NCBI GenBank assembly: GCA_963797535.1 | Contig: CAWCPQ010000001.1 | Span: forward strand, 1,798,001 to 1,862,000 | Source: JAWWOL01 sp963797535 | GTDB taxonomy: Bacteria > Actinomycetota > Actinomycetes > JAWWOL01 | Direction: 5' to 3' | DNA length: 64,000 nt | Shown here: piece after piece, positions 54,391 through 63,000 of the stretch | How positions within the stretch are numbered: position 1 is the first letter of the stretch | Layout of the letters: each line of letters begins with the position of its first letter | Notes under the pieces: model-generated | Seen by the model: the letters and a program-made list of their open reading frames with translations, nothing else | What the model was told of the DNA's origin: nothing | The model's database searches: none | Made by a program: the position numbers and the translations under genes

Positions 54391-55770
54391 CTACCGACCG
54401 GAAGCGGACGATCCCGGCCGAGACGATGCCAGCAGGGCAGCGCCGACTGCCGCGAGGAGGGCGAGCAACCAGCACGCGGTACGGAACCCGTGCGCGGCCT
54501 CGCCGCCGCCGGCGAGGGAAAAAGCGAGTCCGGTGACCGCGACCCCCAGCGCAGTGCCCAGGCCGCGCGTCATGTTGAGCACGCCACCCACCTGACCGGC
54601 GTGTCGGGAGTCGGCGGCGCTCATGACAGCCGAGTTGTTGGCCGGGGTGAACACGCCGAAGCCGACACCGGCCATCAGGAGCAGCACGGCCAGCCCGGTC
54701 GGGTCGGGGCGCACGACCGCCGCCAGTACCGTCGCGCAGGCACAGATCGCCATCCCGGCAACCGCAAACCAACGGCCGCCCAGCCGGTCGGCCGCCGCGC
54801 CCGCCACCGGTGCCGTGAGCCCCAGCGCGACCGGGAGACACGCCAGCAGCAGGCCGGTCTCCGCCGCCGACAGGTGCAGGCTCTCCTCACAGTAGAAAGG
54901 TGTCGCGAACAGCAGGCCGAACAGGGCGAGGTAGGACAGCAGGCTCGCGGTGATGCTGGAGGCGAAGGCCCGCTGGGCGAACAGCGCCGGCGGCAGCATC
55001 GCCGAGGTGGCCCGCCGCTCGACCACCACGACTGCCGCGATGCCGAGGAAGCTGGCTGCCACCAGGGCGACCCCGCCGGGCCCCCCGTACGACAGGCCGA
55101 CGAGCAGGAGCAGCACCGTCGGGGCGAAAACGGCGAGGCCGAGCCAGTCGAACGCCTCGGGCCGGGCCCGGTTGCGGGTGCGCGGCAGGAGGTACCAACC
55201 GGCGACAGTGCCGATCACGCCGGCCGGGACCGTGGCGAAGAAGACCCAGCGCCAGCCGCCGGCGGCGATCAGCAGCCCGCCGACCGGCGGCCCGAGCGCC
55301 AGTCCGAGGGCCTGGGCGGCACCCTGGATGCCGAGGCCACTCACCCGGTGCCGCTGCGGTAAAGAGGTGTAGATCAGGGCAACGCTGTTGGCCTGCAGCA
55401 TCGCGGCGCCCAGGGCCTGGACGACCCGGCAGCCGATCAGCACGCCGAGCGACGGCGACAGTCCGCAGCCCACCGTGGCGAGGGTGAACAGGGCGAAGCC
55501 GTACGTGTAGAGCAGCTTGCGTCCGACCACGTCCCCGAGCCGGCCGACGGCGGTGACGGTCGCGACGAGAACGACGAGGTAGGACAGAGCGACCCACTCG
55601 ACGGACGCCAGCGAGGTGCTGAACTCCTGCTTCAGCGTCGGCAGGGCCAGAGTGACGATGCTGGCGTCGAGCTGGCCCATGAAGGCCCCGATGCAGACCG
55701 TGCCGACCACCAGCCACGGTGCACCGCGGCTGGCACGCACGACCTCCGGGCGAGCCGGCTCGACCAGCAC
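54391..55770 (-). CDS. DHA2-family drug exporter (MFS)
   Basis: 459 residues from ATG 55770. The helix 1 motif GAFMGQLDASIVTLALPTL is the DHA2 signature; GRLGDVVGRKLLYTYG is the loop 2-3 motif and LGAAMLQANSVALIYT the helix 5 stretch. Twelve to fourteen helices can be counted; the length is close to the shorter end. It exports small hydrophobic compounds using protons. A divergent MarR-type gene with operator-like repeats between suggests drug-induced expression. Confidence 0.92.
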   Translation of the reverse strand: MLVEPARPEVVRASRGAPWLVVGTVCIGAFMGQLDASIVTLALPTLKQEFSTSLASVEWVALSYLVVLVATVTAVGRLGDVVGRKLLYTYGFALFTLATVGCGLSPSLGVLIGCRVVQALGAAMLQANSVALIYTSLPQRHRVSGLGIQGAAQALGLALGPPVGGLLIAAGGWRWVFFATVPAGVIGTVAGWYLLPRTRNRARPEAFDWLGLAVFAPTVLLLLVGLSYGGPGGVALVAASFLGIAAVVVVERRATSAMLPPALFAQRAFASSITASLLSYLALFGLLFATPFYCEESLHLSAAETGLLLACLPVALGLTAPVAGAAADRLGGRWFAVAGMAICACATVLAAVVRPDPTGLAVLLLMAGVGFGVFTPANNSAVMSAADSRHAGQVGGVLNMTRGLGTALGVAVTGLAFSLAGGGEAAHGFRTACWLLALLAAVGAALLASSRPGSSASGR

Positions 55771-55825
55771 CCGGTTCCACAGCGCGCCTACCTGGTCGGC
55801 GATCGCGACTTCCTCTCGGGGCAGA

Positions 55826-55869
55826 TAACTCGGACTCAGAGTTAAAAATACCTCGGTTACAGAGTTAAA
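55826..55869. promoter_or_regulatory. MarR operator repeats in the exporter/MarR divergent region
   Basis: TAACTC-ggactca-GAGTTA (55826-55844) is a perfect inverted repeat, and a second half-site AGAGTTAAA lies at 55861-55869, abutting the MarR start. The shared GAGTTA element is spaced about two helical turns apart. The sites cover both divergent promoters. Inferred. Confidence 0.6.
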
Positions 55870-56342
55870 TGTTCGGCATGGTGGGAACTCCGAGTGAACA
55901 TCCGTCCGCCGTCGGTTCGGCGGCCGAGCTGGCCGAGCTGTCCGGGCGGCTGCGGCGAGGCCTGCGGGCCGGGGTGCGCAGGGACTGGCCGTACGACCAG
56001 CTCTCCACCGCCCAGCTGGACCTGCTGCGCCTGCTGGCCGATCACGGCGACCTGCCGGTCAACGAAGCAGCGACGCACCTGGGCGTGGCGCCGAACACCG
56101 TGAGCGGCCTGGTCCGCCAGCTCTCCGACGCCGGCCTGCTCACCCGCACGGCCGACGCCGGGGACAAGCGGGTCGGCCGGCTGCACGTGTCCGCGCTCGC
56201 GCTTCACCGGCTACGGCGCTGGCGCGGCTACCGCGACGCGCTGCTCGCGGACGCGCTGACCCAGCTCGACGACGCCGACCAGGAAGCACTCGCAGCGGCG
56301 GTCGAACCGCTGCGGCGGCTGGTCGCAGCGCTGGAGACCTGA
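55869..56342 (+). CDS. MarR-family repressor
   Basis: 157 residues from ATG 55869; ATG 55878 is an alternative. The winged helix runs from LSTAQLDLLRLLADHGDLPV through EAATHLGVAPNTVSGLVRQL, with wing residues RTADAGDKRVGRLHV. The C-terminal helix pair makes the dimer. No visible ribosome-binding site, so a leaderless start is possible, and the operator-like half-site would overlap the start. It probably represses itself and the divergent exporter. Confidence 0.9.
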   Translation: MFGMVGTPSEHPSAVGSAAELAELSGRLRRGLRAGVRRDWPYDQLSTAQLDLLRLLADHGDLPVNEAATHLGVAPNTVSGLVRQLSDAGLLTRTADAGDKRVGRLHVSALALHRLRRWRGYRDALLADALTQLDDADQEALAAAVEPLRRLVAALET

Positions 56343-56395
56343 CCCGGACGGGAGCGTCGATATCACCCGGATGGGCCATTGGCTCGACGCCATCG

Positions 56396-56414
56396 GGAGG
56401 TTAGGCTAACCTAA
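56396..56414 (+). promoter_or_regulatory. IdeR/DtxR iron box upstream of bfd
   Basis: GGAGGTTAGGCTAACCTAA matches the 19-base IdeR/DtxR consensus (TTAGGTTAGGCTAACCTAA) at 17 positions, with the palindromic core TTAGGCTAACCTAA intact. The box lies 36 bases before the bfd GTG. In actinobacteria, IdeR activates or represses storage genes according to iron; here regulation of bfd-bfr by iron is inferred. Confidence 0.85.
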
Positions 56415-56449
56415 TTCGTTCAGCAGTCCGTTTCAGTACGAGGAGCGTT

Positions 56450-56683
56450 GTGTACGCCTGCATCTGTCACGCGGTGACCGAGGACGAGGTCGCCCTCGCC
56501 GCTCTGGCCGGCGCCGACACGGTTGACGCTGTCACCGAGGCAACCGACGCCGGCGGCAGCTGCGGCACCTGCCACGAGACGATCGAGGCCGTGATCGAGC
56601 GCACCTGCCCGATGCGCAGCGAGCACGCGATCGACCTGACCTGCCCGCGCGTCGCTGCCTTCGCCGAGCGCCTCAGCGCCTGA
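56450..56683 (+). CDS. bfd: Bacterioferritin-associated ferredoxin (Bfd-like)
   Basis: 77 residues from GTG 56450, after AGGAG. The [2Fe-2S] ligands are in YACICHAVTEDEV (CxC) and GGSCGTCHETIEAV (CxxC). It passes electrons to bacterioferritin to release stored iron. It lies 31 bases before bfr and 36 after the iron box. A short C-terminal extension beyond the Fer2_BFD domain carries an extra CPMRSEH and TCPRV, so two more cysteines than usual. Confidence 0.95.
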   Translation: MYACICHAVTEDEVALAALAGADTVDAVTEATDAGGSCGTCHETIEAVIERTCPMRSEHAIDLTCPRVAAFAERLSA

Positions 56684-56714
56684 GTCACCGGCCCTCGCTG
56701 TTAGCATCACGTCC

Positions 56715-57194
56715 ATGCGAGGCGACGAGCGGGTCATCGAGTTCCTGAACGAGCAGCTGAGCGCCGAGCTCACGGCTATCAACCAGTACTTCCTGCACTC
56801 GAAGATGCAGGACAACTTCGGCTGGACCAAGCTGGCAGCTCACACCAGGGCCGAGTCCATCGAAGAGATGACGCACGCCGAAGTCCTGACCGACCGGATC
56901 CTGTTCCTCGAGGGCCTGCCCAACTTCCAGCGGCTGTTCCCGCTGAAGATCGGCCAGACCCCCAAGCAGATGTTCGAGGCCGACATGACGATCGAGGTCG
57001 CGGCCATCGACCGGCTGCGCCGTGGCGCTGAGTACATGCGCAGCGTCTCCGACATCACCAGCGCCAAGCTGTTCGAGACGATCCTGGCCGACGAGGAGCA
57101 CCACGTCGACTATCTGGAGACCCAGCTCGCGCTGCTCGAGCAGCTCGGTGAGCCGCTCTACATCGCCCAGCTGATCGAGCAGCCGAGCTCCTAG
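56715..57194 (+). CDS. bfr: Bacterioferritin
   Basis: 159 residues from ATG 56715. The four-helix bundle carries diiron ligands in LSAELTAINQYFLHSKM, AESIEEMTHAEVLTDRI and LADEEHHVDYLETQL. The heme-binding Met is in EEMTHAE near residue 52. It stores iron as mineral in a 24-mer, with heme at dimer interfaces. Bfd upstream and the iron box give an iron-controlled storage-release pair. Length typical. Confidence 0.97.
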   Translation: MRGDERVIEFLNEQLSAELTAINQYFLHSKMQDNFGWTKLAAHTRAESIEEMTHAEVLTDRILFLEGLPNFQRLFPLKIGQTPKQMFEADMTIEVAAIDRLRRGAEYMRSVSDITSAKLFETILADEEHHVDYLETQLALLEQLGEPLYIAQLIEQPSS

Positions 57195-57388
57195 ATCTCG
57201 ACGTTCTCCCGGCGGGCGATGTCCAGCAGCTCCGCGATGCGACCCCAGGCCGGGTGCTCCATGACGTCCTCGCCGTTGCACGCCGCGACTTCCAGTGCCA
57301 GCGAGGCCCGACGAACCTGAGCCCGCAGCTCGCGGGCGAACGCCACGCTGACGGGCAGGTCCTGGACCGAATCGAGGCTGGTGCTCAT
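57191..57388 (-). CDS. Small helical protein
   Basis: 65 residues from ATG 57388, with GGAGG about 6 bases upstream. Two helices are predicted (VSVAFARELRAQVRRASLAL and HPAWGRIAELLDIARRENVE) with one central cysteine. No known domain. The stop overlaps bfr's convergent stop by a few bases. A real gene by ribosome-binding site and codon use; function unknown. Confidence 0.7.
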   Translation of the reverse strand: MSTSLDSVQDLPVSVAFARELRAQVRRASLALEVAACNGEDVMEHPAWGRIAELLDIARRENVEI

Positions 57389-57491
57389 CACGACCTCCAA
57401 GGCTGGGAGCGGATCGGCTTGATGCCCTAATCTCGCCCGTGACCCTGTTCCGGACCTGCATGCCACCTTGCGGTCTGCTGTGACTCGCGGC

Positions 57492-58361
57492 TCAGGCCAC
57501 AATCTCCGCTGACAGCGCACGAGTGGTGCTCAGCTCGCCGCGGGCATTGCCGCTGTACGAGCCCGACGTCGGCGCCACGTCGCGGTAGTCCCTGCCGGTC
57601 GCGATGGTCACGTACCGCCGGTCGGCACGTCGGCCGTGGCACGGGTCGAACGCGATGGCCCTGGCCCCCAGACCGTCCGGCACGAGGATCTCGACCCAGG
57701 CGTGGGTGCCGCCCTGGCCGATCAGGTGGCCGGACACGTACCGCGCGCGTACCCCGACCGAGCGGCACATCGAGATCATGACGTGCGCTTGGTCCTGGCA
57801 GACCCCGACCCCGCCGGCCAGCGCCTCGGCTGCGGTCGTGTCGATGGTGGTGATGCCGTAGTTGTAGGCGACCAGAGAGGGTACGAGCTCGCAGATCCGC
57901 TCGGCCGTTTCCTCGGCATCGGCCACCGCGTGCTCACGGGCCAGTGAGCGGAGACGTTCGTCCGGCTGGGTCAGCCGGGTCGGGCGCAGCATCCGGGTGT
58001 CGCGCAGCACGCTCGAGGACAGCAGCTCGCTCTCCCCGCCGCGCTCGACCATGACCGACACGAGCATCTCGACCGACTCCGGCACAACAGCCAGCCGTAC
58101 CGTCGTCGTCCGGTTGCCGTCCTCGTCCGCCCGCCACACCACTTCGGCGTCGGGGCTGGTCACCTCGACACTGCCCAGACGCAGCCGCTGGTCACCGTGA
58201 ACACTCGGGGGTACGACGACCAGGCGGTGCCGCAGGTCGTACGCGTGACCCTCGTAGGTGTAGGCGAAACGCTGGCGCAGCCGGTATCGCACGACCTCTG
58301 CGGACATCAACGCGTCGGTCTCGGGTCGGTTCGCGAGCAGCGCCCGCTCTTCCTGGTTCAT
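57492..58361 (-). CDS. Transglutaminase-like protein (second of a pair)
   Basis: 289 residues from ATG 58361, overlapping the upstream stop (ATGA). N-terminal beta domain (bacterial transglutaminase N-terminal type) then the cysteine-protease core: GGVGVCQDQAHVMISMCRSV (Cys), GQGGTHAWVEILVP (His) and FDPCHGR (Asp). Such proteins are amidases or peptidases of the transglutaminase fold, found beside alpha-E genes, which are not visible here. Cytoplasmic. Substrate unknown. Confidence 0.9.
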   Translation of the reverse strand: MNQEERALLANRPETDALMSAEVVRYRLRQRFAYTYEGHAYDLRHRLVVVPPSVHGDQRLRLGSVEVTSPDAEVVWRADEDGNRTTTVRLAVVPESVEMLVSVMVERGGESELLSSSVLRDTRMLRPTRLTQPDERLRSLAREHAVADAEETAERICELVPSLVAYNYGITTIDTTAAEALAGGVGVCQDQAHVMISMCRSVGVRARYVSGHLIGQGGTHAWVEILVPDGLGARAIAFDPCHGRRADRRYVTIATGRDYRDVAPTSGSYSGNARGELSTTRALSAEIVA

Positions 58362-59173
58362 ACTGCCGGCTCCGCGACCACGGTCATCTCGTCCAGCCGG
58401 GCGAAGCCGTAGGTGGTCACCATGGCCACGTCGACCGCGTCGCGTCCACGACCGATGACGACCCGGCCCTTGCGGTGCTGGTTGTTGCGGGGGTCGAACG
58501 TCCACCAGCGACCGTCGAGCCAGACCTCCATCCACGCACAGAAGTCCATCGGCGCAGGGTCGATCGGTACGTCGATGTCGGGGAGGTAGCCGAACACGTA
58601 GCGGGCCGGGATGTTGAGGGCACGGCAGAACGTGATGGCCACGTGGGCGAAGTCGCGGCAGACGCCCTTGGCCTGGTCGAAGGCTTCCTGCGAGGTGAGA
58701 GTGGGGCTGCTGGTCCCGTACCCGAAGGTGAGGTGGCCGTTGACCGCGTCGACGATGGCCTGAACCCTGCGCCATCCCGGCGGCAACGCACCGAACATCT
58801 CCCAAGCCGTGTTGGCCATGACGTCGGAGACGCAGAACCGGCTGGGCAGGAGGTACATCAGGACCGTGTCCGGCACCGCGTCGATCGGCATCTCACGGGC
58901 GTCCATGTCGATGTCGTCGATCGCGTCGGGGACCTCGACGACCGCGTCGTAGCTGAGCTCGAACGGACCTTCCGGCATCATCAGCCGCGAGCAGGTGTTG
59001 CCGAAGCTGTCCTGGTAGGACCAGCGCGGCTGGGCCGGCGTGGTCGTCAGCGTCTCGGAGATCAGCCGGTGCCGGGCGTCCCTGGTCGGCTCGACCTGGA
59101 AGACGGCAGCGGCCTGCGCGGGCGCGTTGAACTGAAAGTCGCACCCGACCCGGACCTGCAGCGTCCCTGCCAT
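58358..59173 (-). CDS. Transglutaminase-like protein (first of a pair)
   Basis: 271 residues from ATG 59173; the longer open frame extends over the upstream promoter. The core has QAKGVCRDFAHVAITFCRAL (Cys), DFCAWMEVWLDGRWWTF (His region as Cys/Ala; the usual His appears replaced by Cys-Ala) and FDPRNNQHRKG (Asp). If the His is truly absent, activity is doubtful; the paired gene retains a full triad. Operon with the second transglutaminase. N-terminal beta domain present. Substrate unknown. Confidence 0.88.
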   Translation of the reverse strand: MAGTLQVRVGCDFQFNAPAQAAAVFQVEPTRDARHRLISETLTTTPAQPRWSYQDSFGNTCSRLMMPEGPFELSYDAVVEVPDAIDDIDMDAREMPIDAVPDTVLMYLLPSRFCVSDVMANTAWEMFGALPPGWRRVQAIVDAVNGHLTFGYGTSSPTLTSQEAFDQAKGVCRDFAHVAITFCRALNIPARYVFGYLPDIDVPIDPAPMDFCAWMEVWLDGRWWTFDPRNNQHRKGRVVIGRGRDAVDVAMVTTYGFARLDEMTVVAEPAV

Positions 59174-59207
59174 GGAGTCATCATCGGCAGGATCGGTTAC
59201 ATCTGAG

Positions 59208-60032
59208 TTACAACTCGCCGCCCATTCGCTTTTTTGTTGCGCGCTCAGCGGCGGCCTCGGGATAGCGGCCGATCGAGACCGAGCGGGCTGGCCCTCCCCC
59301 GGCGGGCAGGACCATGGCCGTGCCGTTCTCGAGCCGTTTCCAGCCGAGGTCGTCGGCCCACCCGCTGGAAGACACAACCGTTGCCCCGTCGAGGGTCCGG
59401 TAGCGCAGGTCGTAGTAGCCGGGCAGGTCCTCGGCCGGGGCGTTCGGAGGGGCCACAGCGGGGCAACCCGCGTCGCCGATGTTGCAGCACAAAGCGGTCA
59501 AGCTGCCGTCTCCCAGCAGCATCGCGTTGAGACTGCTCGGGGTCAGCTCGGCCGTGATGTCGGTGATGGTCGATCGCAGGCCGGCGTCGAAGCCGTACTC
59601 ACGCACCCGCTGCAGCAGGGCCAGCAGGTAGAGCTCGCTGTCGGTGTCACCGCTCAGGTCCGGGACGGTGTCGAGCAGCTCGAGCAGGCCGTCCCTGGTC
59701 CAGATCGAGCCGTTGTGGGCGAAGGCGTAGGAGTCGTGGACGAACGGATGGGTGTTACCGGGTTGTACGGGAATGCCCGGCGTCGCCCAGCGCAGGTGCA
59801 GGATCGCGGCGGTGCTGGCGATGTTGGCGACCGTCCTGGCGTACTCGTCGTCGCCGTGGGCCGCGTTCTGGGAGCGCAACGTCTGCAGCGTTGCATTCGC
59901 GTCGTACCAGGCAATCCCCCAGCCGTCCGCGTGTACGCGAGACAGCTCGGTGAACTCCGCCAGCTCCTCGAGGGTGATCAGGTCAGCAAGGGGGCGAGGG
60001 ACGTCGCTCACCCAGCCCAGGAGTCGGCACAT
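59208..60032 (-). CDS. Class II glutamine amidotransferase-like protein
   Basis: 274 residues from ATG 60032. Cys2 is the N-terminal nucleophile after Met removal (CRLLGWVSDVPRP). The glutamine-binding segments are RVHADGWGIAWYD and AFAHNGSIWTRDG, with the SDTDSELYLL-like stretch as GDTDSELYLLALL. It releases ammonia from glutamine or hydrolyses related amides. Homologues near transglutaminases are common. The start lies 5 bases after the stop of the BTAD gene. Confidence 0.92.
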   Translation of the reverse strand: MCRLLGWVSDVPRPLADLITLEELAEFTELSRVHADGWGIAWYDANATLQTLRSQNAAHGDDEYARTVANIASTAAILHLRWATPGIPVQPGNTHPFVHDSYAFAHNGSIWTRDGLLELLDTVPDLSGDTDSELYLLALLQRVREYGFDAGLRSTITDITAELTPSSLNAMLLGDGSLTALCCNIGDAGCPAVAPPNAPAEDLPGYYDLRYRTLDGATVVSSSGWADDLGWKRLENGTAMVLPAGGGPARSVSIGRYPEAAAERATKKRMGGEL

Positions 60033-60037
60033 GGGCT

Positions 60038-63000
60038 CTACGGTAATAGGGCCGGTACGCGAGCGACTGGGTCAGTTGCCAACGCATCGCTGCGGAGTGG
60101 AGACCAGCTGCGACCAAGCCGGGACTCAGCGTCGGCAGGAAGCGACGCAACGCGGCGGCCGCGCGCAGCGTCGTAGACGACGGTCGGGAACTTCGGGTCG
60201 CCGGTAAAACCCGCAGCGACAAGCGTCGAGTCCGGGGAGAACGACAGCGCCAGGGGCTTGGGTGGAGCGAGCCGCGCATCCGCGTCGAAGTTGACGTCGG
60301 AGCGGAAGTCGTCCGTGACCAAGGCTGTTCGGGTCTTGAGGTCCCACAGCGTGAATGCGGTGAGCGATCGACCTCCCGTCAGCGTTTCGATCGGTCGGCT
60401 CTTGCCGGAAACCGGAGGTCGCCAGACGAGTCCCATCGGGGGAGACGGCGAGGGACGAGGTCGGTAGGTCAGTTCGCCGCCAGAGCAGCCGGCCGTCTCT
60501 GAGCGACCACATCTTGAGGTGCCCGACCCGGTCGCCGGCGATGATCGTGGATCCGTCAGCGGTGATGGCCAGCGCCGAGACGGTGCGGTGCGCGGCCGGG
60601 TCGTCGGTCAGGTCTCGTTCCGGGTACGGACCCAGCGAGAGGCTCAGCAGCTGTCTCGTCGGATCGTTCTGGTCGTACACGGCAACCCAGCCATCCTCGC
60701 GGCCGAGAGCAACGACACTCCCGCTCGGCCCGACAGCCACTGCGCTCGCGCGCCCGGTGGGCACGGTCTGGATCAGCTGATCACTCCCGTCGAGGGAGTA
60801 CGCCGCGATCGCACCGGTCTCGTCCTGGCTCACCAGCCGGCCACTCGAGCCGACGAAAGCGGTGAACCAGACCGCCGCTCCGAGACCGCCGAAACGGGCC
60901 ACGACCTGGAGCAGTCGCGCCGCGTACACGGCCAGTGAGCCGTCGTCGTGCCCCACGACGATCGAGCCGCCGTCCGCCGACCAGCCCAGCGCTGAGACGG
61001 CTGAGGACCCGGCAATCCGCTTTGCCGGCCGATGGGCAGCGGAGAGGTCGCGCAGCTCGACCCACCCGTCGTGGTCACCGATGGCCAGGGTCGACCCGTC
61101 AGGCGACAGCGCGACCGCCGTGAGTCCACGGGTGCTGCCCAGACGGCAGGATGGCCGACCCGAGTATGCGAGGTGGTGAGCTGGTGTCGACGACGACCGC
61201 CGGGTGCTGCGGGGCGTTGAACGGGCGCCCCAGGATCTCGAGCTGGACGACGGCCCTTGCGCCGTCGGCGCTGAACGACACCTGGCGGAGGTAGTCCCAG
61301 TCAGGCAGCGACGGGGGCAGAGCCGGCAAAGGGACGGTCTCGGGCCCGACCCACCCGGAGCTGGTGCGATGCCACACCCGTACGGTCCGGTTGACGACGG
61401 AGAGCAAGGTCCGCCCGTCCGGTGAGACCTGGGGGCGGTCGAACCGGGAATGGGTCGACAGAGACCCCGGCAACGGCTGCGCGGCGCCGACCTGCTGGCC
61501 GCTAGCAGCGTTGAAGGCGACCATCTCCCGGCCCTGAGGCTCCCGGATGGAGCCCCTCGTCCTCGAGACGAGCGCATTCCGGCCACCGTTGACGAAACCT
61601 GCCACGTAAGCGGCGAGACCGGTACCGAGGCCGGGCTGGGCTACCGGGCCGGGGAGGACGGGGTCGTCTGTTCCCGCGAGCTGAATCGCAGCGGTGGAGC
61701 CCTTGACGGCTAGGTCGACCAGGAAGACACCGTCCAAGCTGTTCATGACCAGATGGCGCCCGTTGGCACTCACGGTGTTGGCTCGGATGTTGGTCAAGGG
61801 CCGCACTCCGGGCCGGCTGATCCGGGCGAGACCGTTCTGCCGAATGAGGTTGCCCAGCAGGCCGCCGCGGGTAGCCGGGGTGTCCGCAAGAGCTAGTGCC
61901 TGACGGGACAGCAGAAGGGCCGTGTCGGAGCGCGGCTCGACGAGCGCAGCCGAGGCCAGTCCTGCGGCCTGTGACTCGGTCGCGGACAGCCTGGCCCTGG
62001 CCGCGGACAGCCTGGCCCTGGCCGCAGAACGACCGGCTCCGTGGGCGTTCACGACCGCCAGCGAGCCCGCGACGAGTGCGACGACCAGCAGACAGGCGAC
62101 ACCGACCACCGCGAAACGCAGCTGCCGGTTCCGCCGTACCTGGAGGTGCAACTGCTCTTCCTGCCGCTGACGCTCAGCCTCTTCGCGTGCCTGCGAGGCG
62201 TCGAGAAACTCCTCTTCCGCTTTGGCCAGTGCCGGCAATGACTCCCGGCGCCAGTCGAGCGCCGCCTGCAGGCGGCCGCCGCGGTAGAGCTCGTCCGGAG
62301 GCCGCCCCAAAGCCTCCCAGCCGTCGGCGGCGAGTTGGAGGTGACGGATGATGCGCTGACCGTCCAGGTCCTCCTCGAGCCACGACAGCAGCCGGGGCCA
62401 CGCGTGCACCAGCGCCTCGTGCGCCAACGTGGCGGTCTGTGCAGCAACGGTGACCAGCCGGGCCCGGACGAGCAGATCCAGCAGCCGCGGTCCCTCCGCA
62501 CTGCCGGAGAACACCCGGGTGGGCACAGCGGCCGCGATCGGCTCCCCGGACGGCAGCGGCGCCACCATCCGGAGCAGCACGGTGCGCAAGCCCTCCCGGT
62601 CCTTCGGCGAGAGGGAGTCGTACAGCCGCTCGGCCGACAGCGCGACCGCTCCCCGGATGCCGCCGGTGCTGTCGTAGCCCTCGACAGTCAGGACGTTGCG
62701 TTCACGCTGCTCCCACGTCGCCAGGAGTGCATGCGAGAGCAGCGGCAGGCCGCCGGGCGCTTCAAGGGTGTCCCGGATCAGAAGGTCCACCAGGCCGGCT
62801 TCGAGCAGCAGCCCGGCCTGGCGCGCTGGCTCCTCGATGGCCCGCCGGAGCTCGTCCTCGTCGGGTGGAGTGAGCAGGAGGAGACCGGCTTCCATCAGTC
62901 GGGCGAACTTCGGGCTCGCCGCCACACCACCGAGCTGGTCGGCCCGCACCGTGACCAGAACCCGGGTGCCGGAGCTCGCAAGGCCGGCCAGCAGGTCGAG

